Notes under the pieces: model-generated
Told to the model about the DNA's origin: nothing
The model's input: only the letters and a program-made list of their open reading frames with translations
The model's database searches: none
Translations under genes and position numbers: made by a program
Assembly (NCBI GenBank): GCA_947586835.1
Contig: CANPXT010000003.1
Span: 49,958-113,957, forward strand
Direction of reading: 5' to 3'
Source of the DNA: an uncultured Alphaproteobacteria bacterium
GTDB taxonomy: Bacteria > Pseudomonadota > Alphaproteobacteria > CAAHEQ01 > UBA3637
DNA: 64,000 nucleotides
Shown: positions 21,898-31,466 of the stretch, one piece after another
How the letters are laid out: every line of letters starts with the position of its first letter
How positions within the stretch are numbered: position 1 is the first letter of the stretch

Positions 21898-23712
21898 ATG
21901 ACACAAAAAATACCGACAACAAACACAAAAGTAATTGATTGGGTAAATGAAATTGCCGATTTAACCACGCCGGAAGCCGTTTATTGGTGCGACGGCAGTG
22001 AGGAGGAAATTCAGGCAATTAATAATTTATTGGTTGAAAATAAAACGTTTATTCCTTTAAATCCCAAAAAACGTCCGAACAGCTTTTTGGCGCGATCCAA
22101 TCCGAAAGACGTTGCCCGCGTTGAGGCTCGTACGTTCATTTGCTGTCAAAATAAAATTGATGCCGGTCCCACGAATAATTGGGCGGCGCCGGCTCAAATG
22201 AAAAAAACACTGCACAAATTATTAAAAGGTTGTATGAAAGGCCGAACCATGTATGTGATTCCGTTTTCCATGGGTCCGTTGGGATCGGATATTGCTCAAA
22301 TCGGCATTGAAATTACCGATTCGCCTTATGTGGTTGCCAATATGCGCATTATGACGCGTATGGGCAAAAAAGTGTGGCGTGTGTTGAAAGACGGCGATTT
22401 TGTCAAATGTTTACATTCGGTCGGCAGTCCGTTGAAAAAAGGACAAAAAGACGTTCCGTGGCCGTGTAATCCGGAAAATACATATATTACGCACTTTCCC
22501 GAAACACGCGAAATTATTTCATTCGGCAGCGGTTACGGCGGAAATGCATTGTTAGGTAAAAAATGTCTGGCATTACGAATTGCCAGCACCATGGCACGCG
22601 ATGAAGGGTGGTTGGCCGAACATATGTTAATCGTCGGTCTTGAAAATAAAAAATTGCATGTTAAAACATATGTTACGGCAGCGTTTCCGAGTGCTTGCGG
22701 TAAAACAAACTTGGCCATGCTCATTCCACCTAAGGAATTGTCGGATTGGAAAGTTTCAACCGTCGGTGATGATATTGCATGGCTGAAACCGAAAAACGGA
22801 CGGTTGTATGCCATTAACCCCGAAGCCGGCTTTTTCGGCGTGGCACCCGGTACATCGGCCAAAACAAATAAAAACGCCATCGAATCGTGTCGCGCAAATA
22901 CCATTTTCACCAATGTGGCGTTAACCGATGACGGCGATGTATGGTGGGAAGGCTTAACCGATGAAGTACCGTCTCATTTAATTGATTGGCAGGGAAATGA
23001 TTGGACACCTCAAAGCACAACACCCGCGGCGCATCCGAATTCGCGCTTTACGGCGCCGGCTTCACAATGTCCGATTATCGATAAAGATTGGGAAAATCCG
23101 GCAGGCGTTCCGATTGATGCTTTTATCGTCGGTGGTCGATTGGCTACAAACGCACCGTTGGTTTATCAGTCGTTTAACTGGCAACACGGCGTTTATTTGG
23201 CCAGTACGATGGGATCGGAAAAAACAGCTGCTGCTGAAGGAAAAACGGGAGAAATTCGGCGTGATCCGATGGCAATGCTGCCGTTTTGTGGCTATAATAT
23301 GGGTGATTATTGGTCTCATTGGTTAAAAACGGGTGCTCGGTTGACACATAAGCCGTTGGTGTTTCGCGTCAACTGGTTTCGTAAAGATGAACAAGGTCAT
23401 TTTATGTGGCCGGGATTCGGACAAAATATGCGCGTTTTGGAGTGGATTGTCAAACGAACGCAAGGATTGGCCGGTGCAACGGAAACGGCTTTCGGTTACT
23501 CGCCTTCTTATCAAGATTTAAATTGGAAAGGGTTGTCCATGAGCGAAGAGGCTTTTCAAGCTTTAATGCATATCGATGCCAAGTTGGCATTGGCGGATGT
23601 TGAAGCACAAGCTTTGTATTATGCACCGTTTCAAAAAGAAAAACGTTTGGCTCCCGCACTGGCTTCCGAGCTGACTTTACTTAAATCACGCTTGATGTTG
23701 ATTGAGGCGTAA
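21898..23712 (+). CDS. pckA: Phosphoenolpyruvate carboxykinase, GTP type
   Basis: Protein of 604 residues. It converts oxaloacetate and GTP to PEP, or the reverse. The length, the kinase P-loop [15 protein letters not shown] (about 261-275) with the reactive cysteine C267, and the segments FPSACGKTN and GDDIAWLKP identify the GTP-dependent family, unrelated in detail to the ATP-dependent enzyme (PckA of about 530 residues) more often seen in Alphaproteobacteria. It is monocistronic with its own promoter. The symbol pckG is used for this type in some genomes. Confidence 0.95.
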   Translation: MTQKIPTTNTKVIDWVNEIADLTTPEAVYWCDGSEEEIQAINNLLVENKTFIPLNPKKRPNSFLARSNPKDVARVEARTFICCQNKIDAGPTNNWAAPAQMKKTLHKLLKGCMKGRTMYVIPFSMGPLGSDIAQIGIEITDSPYVVANMRIMTRMGKKVWRVLKDGDFVKCLHSVGSPLKKGQKDVPWPCNPENTYITHFPETREIISFGSGYGGNALLGKKCLALRIASTMARDEGWLAEHMLIVGLENKKLHVKTYVTAAFPSACGKTNLAMLIPPKELSDWKVSTVGDDIAWLKPKNGRLYAINPEAGFFGVAPGTSAKTNKNAIESCRANTIFTNVALTDDGDVWWEGLTDEVPSHLIDWQGNDWTPQSTTPAAHPNSRFTAPASQCPIIDKDWENPAGVPIDAFIVGGRLATNAPLVYQSFNWQHGVYLASTMGSEKTAAAEGKTGEIRRDPMAMLPFCGYNMGDYWSHWLKTGARLTHKPLVFRVNWFRKDEQGHFMWPGFGQNMRVLEWIVKRTQGLAGATETAFGYSPSYQDLNWKGLSMSEEAFQALMHIDAKLALADVEAQALYYAPFQKEKRLAPALASELTLLKSRLMLIEA

Positions 23713-23822
23713 GAAAGAGACGTTCTTTTTAAAGAGTTGTTTAAAAACAGTTGATTATTTGTTTCTTGATGCAAAAGGCGTATAATTCTTAACAAAAAAT
23801 TAAAAAAAGTTGCAAAAAGGGC

Positions 23823-23851
23823 TTGACAAATGTTTTAAAAAACTGTAACAT
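23823..23851 (+). promoter_or_regulatory. Promoter of tRNA-Trp/secE/nusG
   Basis: Perfect TTGACA at 23823-23828, 17-bp spacer, TAACAT at 23846-23851; tRNA-Trp begins 67 bp later. Confidence 0.75.
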
Positions 23852-23917
23852 AACCTGTCTTTTTTTATAAAAGGCATATCGTTACGGGTGTTTCCGAAGC
23901 GGTAAGGTGCGTGAGAA

Positions 23918-23993
23918 AGGGGTGTAGCTCAACTGGTAGAGCGTCGGTCTCCAAAACCGAAGGTCGCGGGTTCGATCCCTGCCGCCCCTGCCA
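23918..23993 (+). tRNA. tRNA-Trp (anticodon CCA)
   Basis: A full cloverleaf can be drawn: acceptor AGGGGTG with CGCCCCT, the D arm with TAGCTCAACTGGTAGAG, an anticodon stem TCGGT/ACCGA around loop CTCCAAA, and a T arm with GGTTCGATCC. The CCA end is encoded. Its position directly before secE-nusG is the common alphaproteobacterial arrangement. Confidence 0.97.
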
Positions 23994-24013
23994 ATGGAAA
24001 TAAAGAGGAGAAA

Positions 24014-24202
24014 ATGAAAACAACACCGGCACAATTTGTTCGTCAAGTGAAACAAGAGGTTTCCAAAATTACATGGCCGTCTCGGTCGGCGGCATCGCAG
24101 GGAACGATTGTCGTGATATTGATGAGTATTGCTTTGGCGGCGTTTTTATTTATTGTTGATATGTTTTTTGCCGGAATAATTCGTGTTGTGTTGGGAGGTT
24201 AG
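24014..24202 (+). CDS. secE: Preprotein translocase subunit SecE
   Basis: Protein of 62 residues with the SecE core (FVRQVKQEVSKITWPSR) and one transmembrane helix (about 32-58). This is the short single-helix form. SecE clamps SecY in the Sec channel. The start ATG follows GAGGAG. nusG begins 3 bp after it. Confidence 0.95.
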   Translation: MKTTPAQFVRQVKQEVSKITWPSRSAASQGTIVVILMSIALAAFLFIVDMFFAGIIRVVLGG

Positions 24203-24205
24203 TGA

Positions 24206-24733
24206 ATGGCCGTTCGTTGGTATATTGTTCATACATATTCGGGATTTGAAAACAAAATTGCGGCATTTATCAAAGAGCAAGCGGAAAAAGAAGGGCTTGC
24301 CGCTTTAATTGAAGATGTTTTGGTACCGACCGAAAATGTCATCAGTATTCGCAAGGGTGCCAAGGTGGAAAAAGAACGTAAATTTTTCCCGGGGTATGTG
24401 CTTATTAAAATGGAAATGACGCCTGAGACATGGCATTTGGTCAGCAGTACGCCGAAAGTAACCGGCTTTTTGGGCGGTAAAAAGCCCGTGCCGATGACGC
24501 AGGCGGAAGCCGATCGGATTCTGCAACAAGTGAAAGAGGGTGTTGAAAAGCCGAAGTCCACGATTATTTACGAAACAGGTGAGCAAATTGTTGTGTGTGA
24601 CGGTCCGTTTGCTTCTTTTACGGGAATTGTGGAAGATGTGGATGCCGAAAAAGAGCGTTTAAAGGTTTCCGTTTCTATTTTCGGTCGTCAAACACCGTTA
24701 GAATTAAATTACACGCAGGTTAAGAAAGCATAG
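24206..24733 (+). CDS. nusG: Transcription termination/antitermination protein NusG
   Basis: Protein of 175 residues. The N-terminal NGN domain begins WYIVHTYSGFENKIA and includes FFPGYVLIKMEM; the C-terminal KOW domain has VCDGPFASFTGIVEDVD. NusG binds RNA polymerase and links it to Rho and ribosomes. It lies ahead of the rplKAJL-rpoBC genes, as usual. Confidence 0.97.
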   Translation: MAVRWYIVHTYSGFENKIAAFIKEQAEKEGLAALIEDVLVPTENVISIRKGAKVEKERKFFPGYVLIKMEMTPETWHLVSSTPKVTGFLGGKKPVPMTQAEADRILQQVKEGVEKPKSTIIYETGEQIVVCDGPFASFTGIVEDVDAEKERLKVSVSIFGRQTPLELNYTQVKKA

Positions 24734-24750
24734 ACTTTATAAAAAGTTTT

Positions 24751-24857
24751 AAAGGAAATAAAAACAATCCGTATTTCCTTTACTTGTGGCAGATAAGCCA
24801 TTATCGAACCACAAACTTCAACAAAATGGATTGGAAAATATTTTGAGGAGTCAGAAA
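24751..24857 (+). promoter_or_regulatory. Structured rplK-rplA leader, probable L1 control site
   Basis: Two stem-loops precede rplK. The first pairs AAAGGAAAT (24751-24759) with ATTTCCTTT (24773-24781). The second is nested: TTGTGG (24784-24789) with CCACAA (24809-24814), enclosing GATAA/TTATC around loop GCCA, with a CA/GAA internal loop. In E. coli, L1 represses rplK-rplA by binding this leader, so the same role is likely. A match to the L1-binding consensus was not tested. Confidence 0.5.
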
Positions 24858-25286
24858 ATGGCAAAAAAAGTAATCGGCTTTATCAAACTTCAAATTGAAG
24901 CAGGTAAAGCAAATCCGTCGCCTCCGGTCGGACCGGCCTTAGGTCAGCGGGGCTTAAATATTATGGAGTTTTGTAAAGCATTTAATGCGAAAACGCAAAA
25001 AATGGAACCGGGTGCACCGATTCCCGTTATTATTACGGCTTATGCCGACAGAACGTTTTCGTTTGTGACAAAATTACCGCCGGTCAGTTATTTAATTAAG
25101 AAAGCCGCTAACGTGAAAAGCGCTTCCAAAGAACCGGGTCGTAAAAAAGTGGCTAAAATTACCAAAGAACAGGTAAAAGCCATTGCAACGGAGAAAATGC
25201 CGGATTTAAACTGTCATACGGTTGAAGCGGCAATGGAAATGGTCGCCGGACAAGCGCGCTCAATGGGAATAGATGTTGTGGAGTAA
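24858..25286 (+). CDS. rplK: 50S ribosomal protein L11
   Basis: Protein of 142 residues. The start is the ATG at 24858 after TTGAGGAG; an in-frame start 24 codons upstream is excluded because L11 begins [42 protein letters not shown] is the L11 signature. L11 forms the stalk base with L10 and L12. rplA follows after 4 bp. Confidence 0.97.
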   Translation: MAKKVIGFIKLQIEAGKANPSPPVGPALGQRGLNIMEFCKAFNAKTQKMEPGAPIPVIITAYADRTFSFVTKLPPVSYLIKKAANVKSASKEPGRKKVAKITKEQVKAIATEKMPDLNCHTVEAAMEMVAGQARSMGIDVVE

Positions 25287-25290
25287 GAAC

Positions 25291-25980
25291 ATGAAATACG
25301 GAAAAAGATTAAAACAAGCTTACGAAACCGTTGATAAGAACAAAGTCTATGACATTGATGAAGCGGTTAAATTAATTAAAGAAAATGCAAAGGCCAAGTT
25401 TGATGAAACGGTTGATATTGCCGTTTCGTTGGGTGTTGACCCGCGTCAATCCGATCAAATGGTGCGTGGTGCCGTTTCTTTGCCGGCAGGAACCGGTAAA
25501 ACATTGACGGTTGCCGTGTTTGCCAAAGGACCGAAAGCTGAAGAAGCCAAGAAAGCCGGAGCTGATATTGTGGGCGATGAAGATTTGATGAACGATATTT
25601 TAGGCGGTAAAATCAACTTTCAGCGCTTAATTGCCACACCGGACATGATGGGTGTTGTCGGACGTTTGGGTAAAGTATTGGGTCCGAAAGGTTTAATGCC
25701 GAATCCGAAACTCGGAACGGTTACCATGGATGTTACGGAAGCAGTTAAAGCGGCCAAAGCCGGACAGGTTCAATTCCGTGTCGATGCGGCAGGTATTGTT
25801 CATGCCGGTATCGGTAAGGCCAGCTTTGAGGCGGATAAAATTAAAGAAAACGCAATTGCTTTTGTGAAGGCGTTAACGGCTTTAAAACCGGCTTCTTCCA
25901 AAGGTGTTTATTTGAAGCAGGTAGCTTTAAGCACAACACAGGGTGTGGGTGTTAAAGTCAGTATTTCAAGTATTGCGTAA
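25291..25980 (+). CDS. rplA: 50S ribosomal protein L1
   Basis: Protein of 229 residues. The start is the ATG at 25291, with GGAGTAAG ahead of it. Typical L1 segments: [40 protein letters not shown] and [16 protein letters not shown]1 binds the 23S L1 stalk and represses its own mRNA. Confidence 0.97.
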   Translation: MKYGKRLKQAYETVDKNKVYDIDEAVKLIKENAKAKFDETVDIAVSLGVDPRQSDQMVRGAVSLPAGTGKTLTVAVFAKGPKAEEAKKAGADIVGDEDLMNDILGGKINFQRLIATPDMMGVVGRLGKVLGPKGLMPNPKLGTVTMDVTEAVKAAKAGQVQFRVDAAGIVHAGIGKASFEADKIKENAIAFVKALTALKPASSKGVYLKQVALSTTQGVGVKVSISSIA

Positions 25981-26231
25981 AAGAGTTTGTTTGCCCTTTT
26001 GGAAAAATTTTTCAAGAGGGCAAATACCTGTCCAAGACTGTCGGTGCTTATCATGGGATAAGATTTAAGGGAAAGCATTCCGCCGGCAATAGACAGAAAA
26101 CAGATCGGTTGTCCATAAGGAAAAAAGATGATGTTTCTGGACAGGAAAATGAGGAAAGTCTCTTTAGATGAGAGGCTTTGAGTGGAAAACCAAAAACGGG
26201 AAACCGTTTTTAAAGTAGCGGAGACAAAATC
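25981..26231 (+). ncRNA. rplJ (L10) leader RNA with hairpins
   Basis: A 251-bp untranslated region separates rplA and rplJ. It contains a hairpin pairing TTTGCCCT with AGGGCAAA (about 25990-26024), a middle region with several short stems, and, just before the rplJ start, AAAAACGG (26192-26199) paired with CCGTTTTT (26204-26211) around a GAAA tetraloop. The last stem ends in a T-run and could be an attenuator. Length and position match the known L10(L12)4-binding autoregulatory leader; the protein-binding kink-turn itself was not identified. Confidence 0.55.
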
Positions 26232-26720
26232 GTGAAACGTGAAGAAAAACAACAAGTGATTTCCGAAATGAAAGACGTTTTCAATAAGTCTGCTTTGGTC
26301 GTTGTTGCCTTAAATAACGGAATTACAATGACCGAAACGACAGAGTTACGCAGAAACGTTCGTCAAGACGGAGCGAGCTATCGTGTCGTTAAAAACCGTT
26401 TGGCAAAATTGGCTCTTGCCGGAACCCCTTGTGAAGCTATGACTGACTTGTTGGTCGGTCCGACTGCTTTGGCATATTCAGAAGATGAACTTGCTGCTGC
26501 CAGAGCCGTGTGTAAATTAGCTAAAGCAAGTGAAAAGTTTGAAATTGCGGGTGGTATCATGAACGGAAAGCTCATTGATGCTAAAACAGTTCAAGCGTTG
26601 GCTGCTATGCCGTCGTTGGACGAATTGCGCGGCAAACTGGTTGGCTTGTTACAAGCACCGGCCGGACAATTGGCTCGGGTTGCAAAAGCTTATTCCGAAA
26701 AAGAACAAGCTGCGGCATAA
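26232..26720 (+). CDS. rplJ: 50S ribosomal protein L10
   Basis: Protein of 162 residues. Translation starts at a GTG (26232). The typical L10 core reads VVVALNNGITMTETTELRRNVR and YRVVKNRLAKLAL; the C-terminal helix that holds L12 dimers is present. rplL begins 42 bp downstream. Confidence 0.96.
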   Translation: MKREEKQQVISEMKDVFNKSALVVVALNNGITMTETTELRRNVRQDGASYRVVKNRLAKLALAGTPCEAMTDLLVGPTALAYSEDELAAARAVCKLAKASEKFEIAGGIMNGKLIDAKTVQALAAMPSLDELRGKLVGLLQAPAGQLARVAKAYSEKEQAAA

Positions 26721-26762
26721 TTTTTTTGAACTAAAACTATATTATTAATTATGGAGAACAAA

Positions 26763-27131
26763 ATGACAGATTTAAATAAAATTGTTGATGAATTGTCTGC
26801 TTTGACAGTGATGGAAGCTGCCGAGTTGGCTAAAATGTTAGAAGAAAAATGGGGCGTTTCGGCTGCTGCTCCGGTTGCGGTTGCTGCTGCCGGTGCCGGT
26901 GCGGCCGCTGCCGAAGAAAAAACAGAATTTGATGTTATTCTGGTTGAAGGCGGTGCCAACAAAATCAATGCCATTAAAGAAGTTCGTACAATTACGGGCT
27001 TGGGCTTGAAAGAAGCCAAAGACTTGGTTGAAGGCGCTCCGAAAGAAATAAAGAAAGGCGTCAGCAAAGAAGAAGCTGAAAAGATTAAAAAACAATTAGA
27101 AGCCGCCGGCGCCAAAGTTGAATTAAAATAA
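26763..27131 (+). CDS. rplL: 50S ribosomal protein L7/L12
   Basis: Protein of 122 residues. The start is ATG 26763 with GGAG five bases ahead; the in-frame ATG four codons upstream overlaps that site. The N-terminal dimerisation helices, an alanine-rich hinge (about 36-52) and the C-terminal domain ([33 protein letters not shown]) are all standard. It recruits translation factors. Confidence 0.97.
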   Translation: MTDLNKIVDELSALTVMEAAELAKMLEEKWGVSAAAPVAVAAAGAGAAAAEEKTEFDVILVEGGANKINAIKEVRTITGLGLKEAKDLVEGAPKEIKKGVSKEEAEKIKKQLEAAGAKVELK

Positions 27132-27149
27132 TTTTTTGGTTCAATCTTG

Positions 27150-27199
27150 TTCAATGGGTCGCATCAATTTCTCTCAAAATTGGTGTCGACCCTATTGAA
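27150..27199 (+). promoter_or_regulatory. Long imperfect hairpin in the rplL-rpoB spacer
   Basis: The left arm (27150-27170) pairs with the right arm (about 27176-27199): TTCAAT/ATTGAA, GGGTCG/CGACCC and CATCAATTT/AAATTGGTG with one-base bulges. The loop is about five bases and there is no T-run. In E. coli the equivalent spacer carries an attenuator and an RNase III site that lowers rpoBC output relative to rplL, and this stem fits that role. Confidence 0.6.
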
Positions 27200-27260
27200 G
27201 TCAAATAAAGGATCCGGTTCCTTTTAGCCGGAAGAGTTTTATTTTTTATGGGGATAACAA

Positions 27261-30200
27261 ATGATTAAAACCGAAACCAATCGCAGAAGAGTTCGTAAAA
27301 ACTTCGGCAAAATTGATGCCGCCGTTGAAATGCCGAACTTAATTGATGTTCAAATCAGCTCATATAAAGAGTTTTTGCAATGGGGTGTTCCTGTTGAAAA
27401 GCGTTCAGATACAGGCTTACAGGAAGTATTTAAATCCATTTTCCCGATTCATGACTTTGCCGGTCGGGGTGATTTGGAATTTATTAAATATGAATTAGAT
27501 ACACCGAAGTTTGATGTGGACGAATGCTTAAAACGTGGTTTGACTTATGCGGCGCCTGTTCGGGCAACTTTGCGACTGGTTGTTTGGGATGTGGATGCCG
27601 CAACGGGTACGCGTTCCATTCGGGATATTAAAGAACAAGATGTTTATGTCGGTGATTTACCGTTAATGACGGAAAAAGGAACATTTATTGTCAACGGTAC
27701 CGAAAGGGTTGTTGTTTCTCAAATGCACCGTTCCCCGGGTGTGTTTTTTGATCATGACAACGGTGAAACGCATTCATCCGGTAAATTTTTGTTTGCCGCG
27801 CGCATTATTCCGTATCGCGGTTCATGGATTGATTTTGAGTTTGATGCCAAAGATTTACTTTATGTTCGTATTGACAGACGTCGGAAATTGCCGGTAACGT
27901 CTTTGTTGTATGCATTGGATGGTGCCGAAACGGAAAAACGGCGGAAAGAGGCTGTCGCGCAGGGAAAAGAATTGTCTGCTTCCGAAATTGAAGGTATGAG
28001 TAAAGAAGAAATTTTAAATTATTTTTATGAAACCATTTTAATCAAAAAAGATAAAAAAGCTTGGAAAACCGAGTTTGTTCCTTCTTTAATGAAAGGGGTT
28101 AAATTAACGCACCCCTTAATTAATGCCGCAACGGGTAAAACGGTTGCTGAAGCCGGTGAAAAATTAAATTTGGGTCGCGTGAATAAGTTAAAACGGGACG
28201 GATTAGATGAAATTCGCTTAACAACGGAAGACTTATTGGGTCGTTTCGTTGCAACGGATTTTATTGATGAAAAAACGGGTGAAGTGGTAATGGAAGCCGG
28301 TGATGAAATCACGGAAGACGATATTGAGAAACTGAATGAATTAAAAATTAAAGAAATTCCGGTGTTGCATATCGATTATGTTAATGTCGGACCGTATATT
28401 CGTGATACGTTGCTGGCTGATAAAAACACCACGCGTGATGAAGCTTTAATTGATATTTATAAAATTATGCGTCCGGGCGAATTGCCTGTTGTGGAAACGG
28501 CGGCCAACTTGTTTAACGGTATGTTTTTTGACTTGGAAAGATATGATTTATCGGCAGTTGGTCGGGTAAAAATGAATGCCCGTTTAGGTTTTGATAATAC
28601 CGAAGTGCCGGATACCGTTCGGGTATTGCGTAAAGAAGATATTTTAAAAATTATTAAAACGTTGGTTGAAATTAAAGATGGTAAAGGTCAGGTTGATGAT
28701 ATTGATAACTTGGGTAACCGTCGGGTGCGTTCCGTTGGTGAATTGATGGAAAATCAATATCGGTTAGGCTTGTTGCGTATGGAAAGAATGATTCGTGAAA
28801 AAATGACATCCAGCGAAATCGATTCGATTATGCCGTATGATTTAATTAATGCCAAACCGTTATCGGGTGCCGTGCGAGAGTTTTTTGCCTCGTCGCAATT
28901 GTCTCAATTTATGGATCAGAACAATCCGTTGTCGGAAATTACGCATAAACGGCGTTTGTCGGCATTGGGCCCGGGCGGTTTAACTCGTGACAGAGCCGGT
29001 ATGGAAGTGCGTGACGTTCATCCGACACACTACGGACGTATTTGTCCGATTGAATCACCGGAAGGACAAAACATCGGGTTGATTAACTCGCTTTCCACCT
29101 ACGCCAAAGTCAATAAATACGGCTTTATCGAAACACCGTATCGGAAAATTATTGACGGGCATGTTTCCGATGAAGTTGTTTATTTATCAGCCATGGAAGA
29201 AGCTAAACACACGATTGCGCAGGCAAATGCCAAATTAAATGATAAGGGCGAATTTACGGAAGAATTGGTCACGGCGCGTCATGCGGGTGAAGTGGTGCTT
29301 GCCAAGCCGGAAGAAATTGACTTAATTGACGTTTCACCGAAGCAGGTTGTGTCGGTGGCTGCTTCCTTGATTCCGTTCTTGGAAAATGATGACGCTAACC
29401 GTGCCTTAATGGGATCGAACATGCAACGGCAGGGCGTGCCTTTGTTGCATAATGAAGCACCGCTTGTCGGAACGGGTATGGAAGCAGCCGTTGCCAAAGA
29501 TTCACGGGCAGCCGTTGCCGCACGTCGAGCCGGTGTGGTCACACAAGTTGATTCTTCCCGTATTGTCATTCGCGCAACCGACGAATTAACGACAACCTCA
29601 TCGGGTGTTGATATTTATACGCTGGAAAAATTCCAACGCTCCAACACGGGTACTTGTATGACGCAACAACCGTTGGTGCATACCGGTGATAAAGTGGAAA
29701 AAGGCGAAATTATTGCCGATGGTCCGTGTACGGAATTGGGTGAATTGGCTTTGGGACGGAACGTTTTAGTGGCGTTTATGCCGTGGAACGGTTATAACTA
29801 TGAAGACTCGGTATTAATTTCCGAACGCATTGCTCGTGATGATGTATTTACGTCCATTCACTTGGAAGAGTTTGAAGTGGTGGCGCGTGATACAAAGCTC
29901 GGACAGGAAGAAATTACACGAGATATTCCGAATGTCGGTGAAGAAGGATTGAAAAATCTGGATGAAACCGGAATTGTTTACATTGGCGCGGAAGTGAAAG
30001 CCGGTGATATTTTGGTCGGTAAAGTTACACCGAAAGGTGAAACGATTATGACACCGGAAGAAAAACTTTTACGAACCATTTTCGGCGAAAAGGCTGCCGA
30101 TGTGCGTGATTCTTCTTTGCGTGTACCGCCGGGAGTGTTCGGAACGGTTATCGATGTGCGTATTTTCACACGGCGCGGCATTGAAAAAGATGAACGGGCG

Positions 30201-31439
30201 CAGGCAATCGAACAGGCGGAAATCAATCATTTGGCAAAAGATCGCGATGATGAAAAAGCCATTTTGCAAAAGAGCTTTTATGATCGGATTCAGGCATTAA
30301 TGATTGGGCAAAAAGTAGTGAATGCTGAAGATTTTTCTGCCGGTACAATATTAACGGAAGAAAATTTAAGCACGGTTGCCGATTATAACTTGCGCAAAAT
30401 CAGTGTTGCGAATGACGGTGTGATGCGTAAAATTGAAGAATTGATTGAAACGCTCAATCAGGCCGAGCAAGAATTGCAGGAAAAATTCGAAAATCGAGTC
30501 GGTAAGTTGCAACGTGGCGATGAAATGATGGCCGGTGAATTGAAGAAAGTCAAAGTGTTCATTGCTACCAAACGGAAATTGCAACCGGGTGATAAAATGT
30601 CGGGTCGTCACGGAAACAAAGGTGTTGTTTCTCGTGTGCTGCCGATTGAAGATATGCCTTATACGGCAGACGGTACGCCGATGGATATTGTGCTCAATCC
30701 GTTAGGCGTTCCTTCGCGTATGAACGTGGGACAGATTTTGGAAACGCACTTGGGATATGCTTGTCATGAACTGGGTCGTCAAATCGGTGAAGTGGTTGAT
30801 GCCGTCAAAGCGCAACAAGCTAAAATTGATGATTTACGCGCTAAACTCAAAGATGTTTACGGTGAGCGCGAATATGCCCGTCAAATTGCCGATATGGATG
30901 ATCAAACTTTGTTGGCTATGAGTGAAAATCTGAAAAAGGGTGTGCCTATTGCCACACCGGTTTTTGACGGAGCTCATCAAGACGATATTGACAATATGTT
31001 AAGAAAAGCCGGTTTGGATTCGTCCGGTCAGGTAACGTTGTATGACGGATTAACGGGTGAACCGTTTGATCGAAAAGTGACTATCGGCTATATGTATATG
31101 TTGAAATTACACCATTTGGTCGATGAAAAGATTCACGCGCGTTCCATCGGACCTTACAGCTTGGTTACGCAGCAACCGTTAGGCGGTAAAGCGCAATTCG
31201 GCGGTCAACGGTTTGGTGAAATGGAAGTGTGGGCTTTGGAAGCTTACGGTGCGGCTTATACATTGCAGGAAATGTTAACGATTAAGTCCGATGACGTTTC
31301 CGGTCGTATTAAGGCTTATGAAACCATTATCCGCGGTGATAATAATTTTGAAGCCGGTATTCCCGAATCTTTCAACGTGTTGGTCAAAGAAATTCGTTCT
31401 TTGGGCTTGGACATTGAATTAAATCAGAATGAACGATAA
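27261..31439 (+). CDS. rpoB: DNA-directed RNA polymerase subunit beta
   Basis: Protein of 1392 residues, the usual length for Alphaproteobacteria. The rifampicin region is intact: [30 protein letters not shown], with the wild-type D, H, R and S residues where resistance mutations occur in other species. The fork and link regions and the C-terminal clamp segment ([20 protein letters not shown]) are complete. rpoC follows after 27 bp. Confidence 0.99.
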   Translation: MIKTETNRRRVRKNFGKIDAAVEMPNLIDVQISSYKEFLQWGVPVEKRSDTGLQEVFKSIFPIHDFAGRGDLEFIKYELDTPKFDVDECLKRGLTYAAPVRATLRLVVWDVDAATGTRSIRDIKEQDVYVGDLPLMTEKGTFIVNGTERVVVSQMHRSPGVFFDHDNGETHSSGKFLFAARIIPYRGSWIDFEFDAKDLLYVRIDRRRKLPVTSLLYALDGAETEKRRKEAVAQGKELSASEIEGMSKEEILNYFYETILIKKDKKAWKTEFVPSLMKGVKLTHPLINAATGKTVAEAGEKLNLGRVNKLKRDGLDEIRLTTEDLLGRFVATDFIDEKTGEVVMEAGDEITEDDIEKLNELKIKEIPVLHIDYVNVGPYIRDTLLADKNTTRDEALIDIYKIMRPGELPVVETAANLFNGMFFDLERYDLSAVGRVKMNARLGFDNTEVPDTVRVLRKEDILKIIKTLVEIKDGKGQVDDIDNLGNRRVRSVGELMENQYRLGLLRMERMIREKMTSSEIDSIMPYDLINAKPLSGAVREFFASSQLSQFMDQNNPLSEITHKRRLSALGPGGLTRDRAGMEVRDVHPTHYGRICPIESPEGQNIGLINSLSTYAKVNKYGFIETPYRKIIDGHVSDEVVYLSAMEEAKHTIAQANAKLNDKGEFTEELVTARHAGEVVLAKPEEIDLIDVSPKQVVSVAASLIPFLENDDANRALMGSNMQRQGVPLLHNEAPLVGTGMEAAVAKDSRAAVAARRAGVVTQVDSSRIVIRATDELTTTSSGVDIYTLEKFQRSNTGTCMTQQPLVHTGDKVEKGEIIADGPCTELGELALGRNVLVAFMPWNGYNYEDSVLISERIARDDVFTSIHLEEFEVVARDTKLGQEEITRDIPNVGEEGLKNLDETGIVYIGAEVKAGDILVGKVTPKGETIMTPEEKLLRTIFGEKAADVRDSSLRVPPGVFGTVIDVRIFTRRGIEKDERAQAIEQAEINHLAKDRDDEKAILQKSFYDRIQALMIGQKVVNAEDFSAGTILTEENLSTVADYNLRKISVANDGVMRKIEELIETLNQAEQELQEKFENRVGKLQRGDEMMAGELKKVKVFIATKRKLQPGDKMSGRHGNKGVVSRVLPIEDMPYTADGTPMDIVLNPLGVPSRMNVGQILETHLGYACHELGRQIGEVVDAVKAQQAKIDDLRAKLKDVYGEREYARQIADMDDQTLLAMSENLKKGVPIATPVFDGAHQDDIDNMLRKAGLDSSGQVTLYDGLTGEPFDRKVTIGYMYMLKLHHLVDEKIHARSIGPYSLVTQQPLGGKAQFGGQRFGEMEVWALEAYGAAYTLQEMLTIKSDDVSGRIKAYETIIRGDNNFEAGIPESFNVLVKEIRSLGLDIELNQNER

Positions 31440-31466
31440 TCTCAATTCAAGAAGTGAGGTAAAAAA

